In this document: piece by piece, positions 33,409 to 45,000 of the stretch
Numbering within the stretch: position 1 is the stretch's first letter
Layout of the letters: each line of letters opens with the position of its first letter
From: Tetmemena sp. SeJ-2015
Taxonomy: Eukaryota > Ciliophora > Spirotrichea > Sporadotrichida > Oxytrichidae
Direction: 5' to 3'
NCBI GenBank assembly: GCA_027382625.1
Contig: JAJKFJ010020921.1
Span: 214,887 to 278,886 of the forward strand
DNA: 64,000 nt
The notes under the pieces: model-generated
What the model saw: only the letters and a program-made list of their open reading frames with translations
Told to the model about the DNA's origin: nothing
Database searches by the model: none
Translations under genes and position numbers: made by a program

Positions 33409-36400
33409 TCATTCATCGTGGTTATTTGGGTTTAGTTTATTAAGAGAGCATATGGCGTAGGTTTGAAGATCGTTTTGACCCATGAGGGAAGTGTAGCTCT
33501 GACAAGCATTCCATTTGCGCTTCCTTATGTCGTAAACCTCATTACTTCCCTCCACTGTGCCTCCTATCGCAAATATTTGCATGTTCTCCTTCACCGCCAT
33601 ATTAGAGTACAACGTTCTTCTGAAGTTCAACTTTGCAAGTTTAGTCCATAAGCAATCTAACATATATTTAACTTTTTTGGTCCACTTAAGGGTGTTGCAG
33701 TCAAATTTGTAAACAGTATTCATCTGGCTGAAGCTGGCGCCTGATGAGAGCCATGGTCTGAAGCTGAGCGAGTGCTTGAGTTATCCACGATAAGACCACC
33801 TGCTATCACGATCTAATTGTCCTCGACTTTTGCTAGCCCGTATTTGGCAAGCTTTATAGGCATGGTGATAGTGATTAGCGTCCATTTGTCCAGCATCACG
33901 TTATAAAACTCAATAGTGTTAGTTGTCTCGTAGTTTAAGAAACCTCCAAACACATACACGAACTCCTCCTTCACCCTTGTTGCAGAGAAATAGGCTCGCT
34001 CTTAGTGCATAGGTGCTATAGCTGTCCACTCATTTTCTTTCACACTATTAAAACCTAATGAAAGTATATGAAATGAAGTAACTATACTTCTCGCAAAGCC
34101 TTAGAGTGTGAGGAGCTTGAGCCTCGTCGTCTTTGTGATTAAATCCACCAAGAACAAGTACTAGTTGATTAATGAAGACTGACGCATGTCCATATCTCGC
34201 ACTCTTCATCTGTTGCACCTCCTTGAAATTACGCATGCTCGATATCGTAAATCTGTAGCACTAGCCAGACGCCTCAAGAGTTTGCTTATGACAGCCTCCA
34301 GTCATCATGAATTCTATTAAATGTGAAATATGAAAGTATTTAACTTCATTCTCTCTTCTTGTGGTTGATCTAACAGATGCTTGAGAACTTGAGATCTCCT
34401 TAGTAAGCTGACTCCTTTTCGAAGTAGATTTGATGCCAGTGAGAGTTCTTGTAGTCGTACATTAGGATGAAGCGCGTGTCGCCTATGCAGTATACCCCAC
34501 TATCTGTAAGCTTGATTTTACTAAATACAGTAAAGAAATATATACTCCTTCAACTTGATTTTGTAAGAGTTCTATTCAGCTTCTGCTTACTTCTAAATAG
34601 AGAGTTTATGACATTGAAGATAAATTTGTTATTCTATTCCTCTGTTTTTGGCTGTCTAACTGGCGAACGACTTGCATTCATGGCTTGTTATTAATTCAAA
34701 GCTAGATTCTAGACTGTTGCTTATTCAGCCATTTTATCTTGGAAATTATGAACTTGCTAATCTTAACTAGTAGGCTACTACAGTTATTGATGAAGAGGGA
34801 ACTACTAGATTATCCCCTGAGCTTAATGAGGGGTTTCAAGTTGGAGAGTTAACTCTTGAGTTGACTGTCTCATGAACTTAAGCTTTGCAAATTTAGAATT
34901 GGAATTAGTTCCTACCCCTCCATTCATTGACAAATAAGATCACTATAGAAGTGTGAATAAAGATTAGGATTGTAATTAAAGTCATGCTGAGCTTATTAGT
35001 CCGATTAATGATTGATAGGAGATGGACTCGAAGAAAAGGGCAAAGGGCTATTTGATAAAAGTAATGGCTGCTATTGCATCAAATTTTAGGGAAGTCCGTT
35101 ATAAGAATAATTTTAATCAGAAATAGTTTAAATATAATCAATTTGAATGAAGCTGAAGATTGGAGTTCATCATTGGATTCAGTTAGAGATTTGAGAATTG
35201 CTGATGATTAAACTACTGAGACATAGAATTAGGGAACACTATGTTTCCATTGTTAGTGTATTGAATCTAAGGTTGCTGATGCTTTACAGGACTTATACCC
35301 TACCCACCTGAAAGCCCCGCCGAGTTCTTTGGAATAGGATTCAAAGTCACTGACTCTTAGGAGGAGGACTGATTATTATTCAAGCTTCTGCTTCTTTATT
35401 AAAAGTTAAGAACAGGCTGAGCAAGGTTATTAGAAGATTATTGTACCTGAGGTAACTATTAGTTGTTGTTCTTAGTACCTGTATAACCACTTAAAGGTGG
35501 TATTTGAATGTTCTAGAAGTTGTAAGACTATTGCAAGTTTTAGTTATTGATATTTGTAGGAGTTTGTGTTCTTGAAACCTGGTTGGGATTAGTTGAAACT
35601 CCTACTTAAGGCTTTGGGTAAATAAACGATTACTCTATTTAGTTGCTTTACTTCTACCCTTAGCTTAATTTACAAATCATAATAAAGATGCCTCTTTAAA
35701 TACTTGACTGTGACTAATTTAGAGATTGAGATGGCTTTACATTAGAAGAGGATCTATTCATTAAATCCCTAGGTGGTAAACTCATACCATGAATTTGATT
35801 TTCCTGGCTGAAATTGTCAAAGTTGAATGTCTATATTAAACTCATTGCGTTTTACAAAGTCACATCTACAGTTTTAATGCCATAATTATATTCTAAATGC
35901 ATACAAATTTAATGCCTATTGACAATCCTTCTGAGTATTCTGACTTAGAATTTTCTATAATACCAATTAAGTAAAAGAATTGAATTACTTTAAGCTAAGT
36001 TGATGCTTTTTAGTTTGAGACTAATCTCATTTATGAACTTATCAAACTCAGGGACTCGCTCGAGCAAGTCTACTTGATCTTTTGACCCTTCATTTTATAT
36101 GAATGCCTCATTCATTAGCAATTTAAAAGTCTCCATAAAATAGTTCTAAGCTTGTGGATCTCTCTCTAATGTTCTTCTGTCATCTTGATTTTGTCATTTA
36201 TTTTGAAAATCTGAGAGTCAAATTTATGGAGAATCTATTATGAGAGCGTATTCTTTCTCTCCTCCAACTTTTTCATTAACTCTTTAAACCGCCTTTCAAT
36301 TATTTCGCTCTACTGTTGCCTTAATTAATCTACTTCACATTTGTAAGTGTCCAGCAATTATTTAACTTCTGAGTTTTCAATTAGACTTTGAGTTAAGTTA

Positions 36401-39153
36401 GAGTTGATATCTGACAATTTGGTCTTCAAAAGTTTCAAAGCATCCTCTAATTGCTTTAAATCATGTCCATTATGATGTAAGAACATTTTTAAAAATAAAT
36501 TGCACTCTATCTATGGTAAGAAGGAATATTTTTTGAAACATGCACTTAGAACACACAGAATGACTACATTAAGAGCAGAAGTATTCAATCACTCTATCAA
36601 AATGAATCTTGCAAAACTGCTTCTCACTTTAATGATGATGATTGATCTCTCCCTATTTTTGAGAAGTATGTGTGTTCTATTTTTAGAGCTGAATGTTTTT
36701 AACAAAGTTATTTGAGCTCTTCTCAGCAACAAAGTTTTGAGGATGTATTTTATTTTCATTATGAGCCCCTCTCTAACTATTTTAATGATGCTCTTATTTT
36801 ATTCAATTTCATTATGCATCATCACTTAGTTCTATTCACTTTAGTTCTGTTGTTGATTATTCTAAAATGAGCTTTTAGTGGGAGTAACTTGCTGTGAATT
36901 CTTTAATTGCAAGTTCAGATTGAAAGGAGAGCCTATTTCAGCTCTGCTCGATAGCTCCTTAGCCATTTTTACAGGCACTCTTGGATCTCTCTAACTATTC
37001 TGAGGAATATTTTCAGTATTTAGAACTGTATCATCCTTCAATCTGAGTGAGGCTGTGTTAATTTTAAAGAAAAAAATTTAAACCCAACTTATTTTAAATT
37101 GCACCAAAAAAAGCCCCATTAATTTCCCCCGGAAGTTTAAAAAAATTTTTTTAACTTACCTTTTCTTAAGATTTAGAGATAGAATGTTTTAGAAATCCTT
37201 TTTACAAAAAATTTTTAAAACTTTTCCTCCTCCTCTTCTTCATCAACATTGTTTTAGACTAAAACACTTCTATAGCTTTGCTTTTGCTAATCCTATTTGT
37301 CTTATTCGCCATTGAAACTCTCAACGATTGAACTACGACTCCTCTCTTCATTATGATTGAGAGTCAATACTTGTTCTTTAATCATCTGGTTCTACACCGA
37401 ATGAGGGTTATCATGAATTCCTTCTTAACCCGTTGTGATTTCTGATGAACCAGAGGGTCTTTTGTTGCTAGATGAGTGCTAAGTAGTTGAAGTCTCTCCT
37501 GGGCTGTGCAAATTTTGACTACCTTGCTTTTAATTTAGATGGTTATTGGCTTATATAAAAGGTTAAGATACTTATATCTTCATTATTCTTAATGAATTTG
37601 GCTGATTGAAATGGTGATTGAATGCTGTTGGTTGCATGTGCTGCCTGAAAAGAATATATAGGCCGGCTTCATTACTACGCTTGCTCATTTTATTGAGCCA
37701 CTTAACTGTGAGTTCTATTGCTGCCTGAGGCTTAACTTTGACCTCCCTCGCTCAAGCTTGCTCCAATTGATGGCGCTCTGGACTTCTTGAGGTTCAAATT
37801 CAAGCTCAGTACTTGCAAGAGCTTTTGATTAATCTTCAAAGAAGAAAAGTTTTCAACCACCTGCGTTTTGTTGCACAGCTTACAATAACTATCCCCTAGA
37901 AGTAAACAAATAAATACTAAGTCACATTTTGAGAAAATTAATTTTTAAAAAATTTCGTCTTTTGCTCAAATTAAGGGAAAAAATTTAAAATTTTTTTCCT
38001 CACATTCCCCTTCCCCCCTCTTCAAAAAAAAAGCAAAAATTTAATTACACGGAATACCCACCCTTTAGGGCCCCCGCCCACGCACCATCACCCCCCCCAC
38101 CCCAACTCCCGGGCTCGGCACTCGGGTCTCTCACTACCCCTTGGGTTTCTCACTTGCGAGGGGGAAACTAAAATCATTATGGGGGGAATTCTGGAGACCC
38201 ATTTTGGGGGGGGGCGGGGGATGGCCGAGGTAGTCAGGGGAAATTGTTTGAACTTTTTTGGTTTTTTTTTTGGGTGGGGGAAAAATGGTCAAGACACCCT
38301 TTTTAAATTTTTAAAAAATTAAATAAATTTTCTTTCCAAAATTTAAAAAAAAAGTTTTATTTTAAAAATTATCTTTAAAATTTATTTTTGAAAATTGTTT
38401 AATTTTCCCTTTAACAATTTAAAATGTTTAAAAAATAAGGAAAATTTTATGAAGTATCAAGGTTATGGGAAAGTCCCAAAAAAAACCCAATCCATTATTA
38501 TTAATTAATTTAGAATTTTTTTTTTCTTTAAAAAAAAATTTTTTCTTATTTAAATTGTCATTTACTAATGTTTATTAAGAAAATTTTTAAAAATACAAGA
38601 ATTTTTTCCTCCTAAGATACTACTTTAAATTAGCTCATCTTCTTCAAAAACTCCTTCAATTTAGTTTACCACAGATATAGTCACTTAATCTCTCTGGAAC
38701 TTTGGAAGTTACTAAATTAATTTTTTAAAAAAGCTCTTGCTTGTTCCCCCCCAAAAGGCAAAATAATCTATGTGGCGTGAATATTAACTTAAACCACTTT
38801 TTAAAACAATTTTACCCCCCCTTTTAATCAATAGACAATCCTCATATGAGAAATATTTTGCAACTGTAGTTCTCTTTTTCGTTTTCTAGAAAACTATTCT
38901 TAATTTGAGAAATCTGCTGTTGAAGAGCCTGCTTCTGCTGATTGACATGCTCAAGTTGCGATTTGACTTCATCAGTCTTGCGTTTAATCTAGTCTCTATC
39001 GACTACCACTTGAGACTGTGAGAGTGACTAATTTTGAGACTGATTGTTAATATCGTCACTATAGAATTAGTTTAGCATTTGAGAAGTTTGCTTCTTATTC
39101 TCGACCCTGTTCTTATTGGGGGGAAAAGGGTTGGTAAAGAGGGTTTGGTTCAT
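33409..39153 (-). CDS. RING/B-box/coiled-coil protein with kelch C-terminus
   Basis: From ATG at 39153: a polar N-terminus and coiled coil (KSQLEHVNQQKQALQQQISQ), then first RING cysteines (NYSCKI, about 38865). A RING end CKLCNKTQVVENFSSLKINQ lies near 37860-37890 and a long Ser/Gln linker follows. The B-box is complete (about 36470-36615): CKIHFDRVIEYFCSQCSHSV, then CSKCMFLHHNGHDLKQLEDA once the 36482-36536 IES is removed. Next are a coiled coil (36000-36470, including LRQQQSEIIERRFKELMKKL) and a Gln/Asn/Ser/Pro-rich tail (34700-35740). The C-terminus carries kelch repeats with GG-Y-W signatures (LVLVLGGFNHKDD, FVYVFGGFLNYETTNTIEFY, IFAIGGTVEGSNEVYD), ending at TGA 33409. RING/B-box proteins are usually ubiquitin ligases, with kelch as substrate reader. 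Continuity across the Q-rich tail is inferred from unbroken sense composition. Confidence 0.68.
33644..33679 (-). other. IES, pointer TGGAC, 36 bp
   Basis: GTCCA (TGGAC on the coding strand) at 33644-33648 and 33680-33684. The insert is in frame but adds 12 residues inside a kelch blade. Deletion gives NTLKWTKLAKLNFRRTLYS. Confidence 0.88.
36482..36536 (-). other. IES, pointer ATGTT, 55 bp
   Basis: AACAT (ATGTT on the coding strand) at 36482-36486 and 36537-36541. Deletion completes the B-box zinc ligands, joining CSKCMF to LHHNGHD so that the final His-x2-His spacing is correct. Confidence 0.9.
37080..38780. other. homopolymer-rich, possibly low-quality sequence
   Basis: Dense runs of C, G, A and T (for example 8 C near 38090, 9 G near 38205, 10 T near 38260) and many AAATTTT-type stretches appear only here. 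The segment around 38000-38300 has an abrupt change to GC-rich, CCC/GGG-biased sequence. The RING core of the surrounding gene cannot be read through 37920-38830. Consistent with poor base calls or a misassembled patch, though a real odd-composition IES is possible. Confidence 0.6.
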
Positions 39154-39309
39154 TTAATTGGTTTAGTCATGAATTTTTATCTCCACTTTAAATTTTGAAA
39201 GAGAGGCTGGTTTCCATAGACTGAGGTTACTCCAATATCACTTGATCCTTAAGAGAAGTCTCTCTTTTCATATTTAAATTGCTAAATGTGATAAATATGG
39301 AATTTCACT

Positions 39310-39950
39310 GCAGAGCCTTGTGCAAGTGAAACCTTCAACTTATAAGACAAGGACATATTCTTAGGCAATTTATCCCAGTAAGCTTGCAACTGATAGGTCT
39401 TAATAAAAATACATATTTGCCCGAAACATTATAATTATGTCTAAATTTGAAGATTAGGGCTATTAATTTTCTTTCTAGATAATTTTTACCTCAGAGGATT
39501 AGAGCTCGCACATCGCAACTTAAACCAAAAACTTATTGTCCTCAATCTTGTTCTCCTAAAATAGTGATCAATATTTCATCTCATCTCAAATCGGTTAAAA
39601 TTTTATCATCTGATTGCTTTAGATCTGCAGTGACTTACAGAAGATTGTATCATAGTGATATCGATGGTGATCTTTTGGCCCTTGTCGATTATTCCTTGGT
39701 TTGGCTTCACAACGTAGAATTTGGGGGATGTGGTCTTCACTTTATAAGCGATGTTGCTATTTGCCACGTTGGTGATTTAAAGTGAAACTAATAAGTTGAT
39801 TTAATAGTAGATTGTTAGGTAAGCTTTGAAAGCTTCTGAGCCTTGATGGGGGAAGAATCTCAACTCTTAATCTGGATCGATCTAAGCGATGGCTTGTCTA
39901 AAATATATATTAGCTAAGCCAAACACAATTATTATCTTAAGAGAAGACAT
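39310..39950 (-). CDS. VAP-like protein with MSP domain
   Basis: VAP proteins tether the ER to other membranes by binding FFAT motifs through an MSP domain. From an ATG at 39950, blocks read AQIDPDQELRFFPHQGSEAF (about 39830-39895), then NVANSNIAYKVKTTSPKFYV followed by VKPNQGIIDKGQKITIDITM (about 39640-39770), matching the MSP core (KVKTT-P-Y-V-P-G). Then ENKIEDNKFLVQVAMCEL (about 39500-39560) corresponds to the KF-VQ strand. Downstream DKLPKNMSLSYKLKVSLAQG is open but not recognisable as a VAP coiled coil or tail anchor. The first 15-20 residues before AQIDP may include an IES. The gene's last frame ends beside the start of the RING/B-box gene at 39153. Confidence 0.75.
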
Positions 39951-40150
39951 TCGAATAGGTAATTGCAAATAACTACTTTCTGATGAACTTACTTGAGAGC
40001 ATCCATTTCTATTCACTGAATTTGATAAAATTTATATTTTTTTCTTCCTATTCACTTTCTTTGCAAATCCTACTTACTCTAAAGTGTGAGAGCAGAAAAA
40101 GATATTTGAAAGAGTAGCTAGTTTAATTTATCGTTATAATTTGGATATCA

Positions 40151-41197
40151 AAATGAAATAACAATCAAGAAATAGCCATCTCTATAATAAGTAATATATC
40201 GCACTTATGTATTATTTAAATAGCAACTAGGCGGTTGCTAGAACTACATAGAATCATAAGACTACTAATCAGAATGACAAGAGTCAACTGTCATCACTCA
40301 CTACATAAAGTGCCTCCAGAGCAAGTATAGGGCAAGACTAAAGCACTAAACATAAAACAACAGTTAAAACAAAAACAGAACACACTCGCAACTAAGATCA
40401 GACTTAATAAGCAACGACCAATAAAACGATTTCACCTTAAAAGAAGCACAATTTCAACAGCAATTAAAACCAGTTAAGCAGCTAAAAGGTTAAAGCAGGC
40501 TCTATCCAATCTTCAAATAATTATGAAGATGTGGCAGAGGTCTCAACCAACTCTATCTTAGATGCAATTAAGCTAGCTTAATAAACTTATAATAACTTAA
40601 GCTATTAAGTAATTTCTAATGATATTTTAGAGATTAGTAGTAGACCTACTCAAACTAGTTTCCTCAACATGTAAATGAGTATAATGACTATTCTTAACCA
40701 CAAATGATGAATCAGAAAATGTTTTCGAATCTGAACGGCCAATTCAAATCAATCACCCCCTCAAAGAATTAGTTATAGAATGCATACAATTTAGAACCTG
40801 TCTTTATATTGTTTCTAAATTTATAGATACACCACTATGAATTAGAGTACGAATGATAAATCTCCTTAGAGCGAGGCATAAAGTGAATTGAACTCTCAAT
40901 TGTATATGCAGTTTGATAGTTTCAAGTAAATAGACGATCTCGTTTCAAAGCAAGGTAAACTTATCTTTCTTTACTCCCATACTTTTTTACTGACTTATTT
41001 ATAGAGGATCTATATAACTAGATTGCCAATATCTAGTCCATTCATCTAGCTAGTAAAATTTCAAATTAAATACCTCTTTAAAATGATGTGATGAGTATGA
41101 ACTTCTCGAATGCTTATCAAATAATTTCAAAGTGTCAAAATCTAATAGTAAGAATAATTTAATAGATTAGTTTCATAGATTTCTTGTGGCTCATTGA
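40151..41197 (+). CDS. low-complexity polar protein
   Basis: ATG at 40151 (MKQQSRNSHLYNK) followed by a 33-nt GT..TAG insert (probable intron). Then a Ser/Thr/Asn/Gln/Lys-rich sequence runs to about 40700 (SSLTTQSASRASIGQDQSTK; NNYEDVAEVSTNSILDAIKL). More blocks at 40720-40960 (MFSNLNGQFKSITPSKNQLQ; MQFDSFKQIDDLVSKQG) and 41000-41197 (SKSNSKNNLIDQFHRFLVAH) end at TGA 41195-41197. No domain; probably disordered. It is divergent from the VAP gene (about 200 bp apart) and convergent, with a 7-bp overlap, with the next minus-strand gene. Confidence 0.55.
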
Positions 41198-42480
41198 TTT
41201 TCACCTTGCTCGAAAGAGAACTCTATTTTATGAAGTTAATCATGCAAGAAATTCATAGCTTAGTTATACTATTCCTTCTCATCGAGCTAACTCAAAGCAG
41301 ATTACGAGGATTTCACGTTAGCTGCTGAACTCGCGCTATCCTTTCTTGATTTAGTGAGAGCCTAGCTTTGAACTGAGTCATGGTTGCTGTTTCCAATTTG
41401 GTTTAGAGTGAAATTTTATTAGTCTTAGAAGGAGATATTGTGAGGAGCAGGTGTCGCAGTAGGATTTTTGGATAAACTGTTTGAAGTTTAGCCAACTCCT
41501 ATTCCTTACATGAGTGATTCATAAGCATTATGATAGAAAGACTCTTGCTTTTGTGGATTATCATAATAATTATCGTTTTGAATGATAGCTAATTATTCCA
41601 ACTTTAATTACTGTTTGAAAGTCTCTGGTAGTATCTAGGAGTAGACATCCAAATTTTAGTTAGGTTGAGCTTGCGAGAGAGATGAGTTTCCTTACTTATC
41701 AAACTACCGTTAAGAGAGCTAGAGAGGCATGTCATAATAATTTTGGCCACTTAATGAAGGCTTCTTAGGTTGATGATGGCCATAAAATTCAACGAGATTA
41801 GATCTTTCAAGTTGATTGCCGGGTGTTTGGTTGTAAGAATCAGTCTATAGAAGAGTGGTAATATTCTTAGAATTATTTTCAGTGACCTCGTTTATAGTCT
41901 GCAATAGGGGCATTTGATTAAACTGTAGTTGCTGAGTTTGCTGAGAGGAATCTGTTCCTATCCAGGGTTGATAGAACTAAGAATTTTAGTCCTCAAAGTT
42001 CAAGTTCTATTTTATCAAGCTAGATATGTCATGATCATCAATACTTTATTAGTTTGATTCTTAAAATAATGATTCTATTGTCTGACTTTGGGAATTTTAT
42101 TTGCACTTCCCCTGTTGCTTACCGACTTGTTTGGGGATATAGCTTGAGGTGATTGGTCTCTGAGTTACTGATAGTAGTCTCTCATGAAGCTGGGCTCTTT
42201 CGCTACTGTGATTGAATTTTTCCACTTATTGCCAGAGCCGTATTTGGTTTCCTGCTTTAACTCTTGCTCTAACTTTAGTTATTTGGCATAGGTTTGTCTC
42301 TCTAAGTATTTTTCAATCGACTTTGTATTGAGCTAGCAAAAATATTTTAAGTATTTCTTCTTATAAACGAATTTACTCTTCACTTAGAATTAAGTCTTTG
42401 TGGTGCTTCTTAGCTTAGTTAAATAATCTTTATCTCTCTTCGAAATCTGAGTTTATCTTAAATTATATTATAGATATTTT
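41191..42480 (-). CDS. large Q/N/S-rich protein
   Basis: A minus-strand frame of about 250 codons runs unbroken from about 41965 to TGA at 41191-41193 (TDSYNQTPGNQLERSNLVEF; KKPSLSGQNYYDMPLQLSQR; KSRKDSASSAANVKSSQSAL). Upstream frames add KKKYLKYFCQLNTKSIEKYL, KQETKYGSGNKWKNSITVAK and KEPSFMRDYYQQLRDQSPQA (about 42150-42370), joined by an IES near 42030. Composition is typical of ciliate disordered scaffold or regulatory proteins. No kinase or other catalytic motif seen. The start is unresolved; no ATG is in frame before AT-rich DNA at 42480. Confidence 0.6.
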
Positions 42481-42800
42481 TAAAATTGAGGAAGAAATAA
42501 TATTTATAAAGGATAAAAATACAAAATCATTATGGATCTACTCTTTAGCCTCTAATTTTCAGTTTATTTTAATACTATTACTTATTATAATTCTATTTTT
42601 TTTAATTTAGAAGAAACCTATTTTAGCTCGCAATTTAACTTGATATTTATTTTGTTTATTGATGCAAACTAGAATTCTAAAAGATTTGTAAAGTATCTTG
42701 TAAATTAATTTATGTGCCATTGGTTGATTTTTTGAATTTTATTTTAAATTAAATTTATTTCATTTACAAAATGAATTTATATATCATTTGATTTATCTGT
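42481..42800. other. AT-rich spacer
   Basis: About 80% A+T with no coding-like frame. It separates the 5' end of the Q/N-rich gene from the 3' end of the coiled-coil gene. Confidence 0.5.
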
Positions 42801-44841
42801 TCTAGTTATTTGGGGTCTGAAATCTAGACTCCAACAAGAGTTTAAGGTGTCTTTTATTCCTCGTACTTTCTTTTTAACTCTTCGAGCATTTTCTCTTTCT
42901 TCTCCATTTGCTGTTTCAGTCTCTGTTCAAAATTCTTGGCTGGCTTCTCTCTTTTGTCTTAATTCAATTGCTGTTATTAATTTAGCATATCCTTCTTTGG
43001 GCTACCCATCTTATATGCTAAACCTTACTAAATTAGAAAGAGTGAAAATATTAGCTGAGGGAGTGAGACTCTAATGAGCAGCTGTAGCAAACTTGTTGTT
43101 GATAGTGTTATTTAGAACAGGGCGGGCTCTTGAGTCAACAGATTACATGTATTCCTCAAGTTTCTGTTCCTTCTTTTGCTTCCACTTTTCTCCCATGGCA
43201 ATAAGTCTGTCCTCTACTTTCTTCGTGTGATAAGAGGAATTCTCTAATAGCTTCAGGCTCTTCGCATTCACCAATCAATAACAAACTTATTATAATAAGT
43301 TTAACTAAATAACAAATAAGAATGGGTTTTACTTTAGATTGCTACATCTCCTCCATTATCTGTTGTTTCTTTCTTAGCTCTGCATTCGCATCATACTTCA
43401 GCTTCTGCTGATTCAATCTATCAATTAAATCCATAAAGCATTTAAGTTAAAAATCTCTGCTCAACTGGAATGTCAAAAGAGGAGAAACTATTTCCACCTC
43501 CTCCTCCCATGAAAGAAGATGATTTCTTGCTTCAAATTATTTGTAAATAAAAGAGAAAAACATCATAATTTACATTATCTTGCTATGGGCGTTGCTAGAT
43601 CCTTGCTTATTGTGATGGAGGTTTTCTCTTGAGTATTTACGCTTGATCTCAAATACAATCAAATCTTCCTCAAGCTACTTTCTTGACTCCTGTTCCTACC
43701 TCATTTTATCCTTCTTCTCTTAATATAGCTTTCCAATTAAATAATCGATAAAATTGATTACTCATTCGAATAAATAAATTGTTAAGAGCCTATCTGTAAC
43801 TTCAGATGCCTTACTAGATTTGTGAGCCTATGCTTCTTGCTTTTACACTTTCTTGAGTTAATGCTACTTAGTATTACTATTCATATAAATCAGGAGCATT
43901 TGAGTCCTTGGATGGAGATATACCCTGCGAAGTTACTTCCAAACCAGTGAGGGGAATTACTAAAAAGAGAGAATAAAGTTTCTATAAAATCACGTTGATT
44001 GTTGGTAAACTGAGAATACTCATTTGGATTCTGCTACAGCCCCAGCATTAAGTTGATGCGCTCTAGTTCTCTCTCGTGTTGCTGGAGAAATTCATTTTAC
44101 TGCTGGTTTTACTTCTTTGCAGACTGACTGTTTTTTAAAGCACTACCTTACTTGATGGGACTGAACTTACTATAGGATTTAGGTTGCTGCCTTGGATCCT
44201 CTTCCTCTATATTTATAAGGGGGGATTAGCCTTGCTTCAATTTAGGGTTGTTGAATTCATTTGGAGTTGGGAATGAATTGAGCGAGTGTAAGTGAGACTG
44301 ATTAGATGAAATTGAGCTCTGCATCAAAGCTAAAAATCAAAGAATATATAATAACATAAGAAGACAAGCTTATTAAGCATTCTAGGCTTGAGTATCATTC
44401 AAAATTAAAGCTCAATTATTGCTTAAAAATCTAAATCTAAATGATTGACTAGCATCATTTGAGACTGAGAAGAGAGTGTTTATAGTGAGTTTGTAGTTTG
44501 ATGATGAATGTTGTCGTAAGGAATGGATGAAATTGTATGAGGATAAGGATTGACATTTGTCTATTGGCGCTGACTAGGAGCAGAAGGAGTCTATCCATTT
44601 AGAACCTAAGAGTAATTAGTCTAGCGTGATAAACCATTATTTTAAATTAAAATACAAACCTTCGCAAATTTTCTCCCTTATTTATTTCTAGTCTTATGCT
44701 GTGGCTTTGATCTGTTAAGAATTTTTTGAAATCTTAGGCATCACTCAAGCTGTGTTTTTAATGTGTAGGTTATCCTTACACTATTTTCTATCCTTGCTTA
44801 AATCCTTGATTTTAGGTCTTCTCTCTGCATATCTTCAGCAT
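42800..44841 (-). CDS. coiled-coil cytoskeletal/ciliary-type protein
   Basis: ATG at 44841 (MLKICREKTQNQGFKQGQ) in sense frame with DAQDFKKFLTDQSHSIRLEI. A Ser/Gln/Pro-rich head (44330-44640) includes MQSSISSNQSHLHSLNS. Next are HERELERINLMLGLQQNPNE (44050-44090), EVTDRL (43790-43830), RQEQESRKQLEEDLIVFEIK (43650-43710), DANAELRKKQQIMEEMQQSK (43340-43400), VEDRLIAMGEKWKQKKEQKL (43160-43230) and FEQRLKQQMEKKEKMLEELK (42870-42930). Repeated V-x-DRL and long K/E/Q helices resemble the ciliate-wide coiled-coil proteins associated with cytoskeleton. That is inference. At least six IESs separate the blocks. The start lies 160 bp from the divergent WD40 gene. Confidence 0.62.
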
Positions 44842-45000
44842 TATCCTTGATAAGCATCCCACTCTATATATAGATATAACTTTACAATGAAGGAATCCAA
44901 AAGATTTGAAAAGAGGTTGAATAGATTTATTGCGCACAATTTATAAACTATTTAAAGAAGGAATCACTTAAATCTTTGAATTAACTTCACAGGTATTTAA

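Noticed and set aside
34700..35811. Plus-strand open frames of up to 130 codons with Cys pairs, at first read as a zinc-binding gene
   Set aside because: The minus strand over the same bases is a continuous Gln/Asn/Ser/Pro-rich tail that joins the coiled coil to the kelch N-terminus. The plus frame is its antisense shadow.
38040..38300. G-quadruplex or telomere-like G/C runs
   Set aside because: Runs are irregular, on both strands, without G4T4/C4A4 periodicity; poor base calling is more likely.
39564..39785. Plus-strand 73-codon open frame
   Set aside because: It is antisense to the MSP domain (KVKTTSPKFYV) on the minus strand.
42847..43074. Plus-strand open frame, Phe/Ser/Leu-rich
   Set aside because: It is the antisense of the coiled-coil gene (FEQRLKQQMEKKEKMLEELK on the minus strand).
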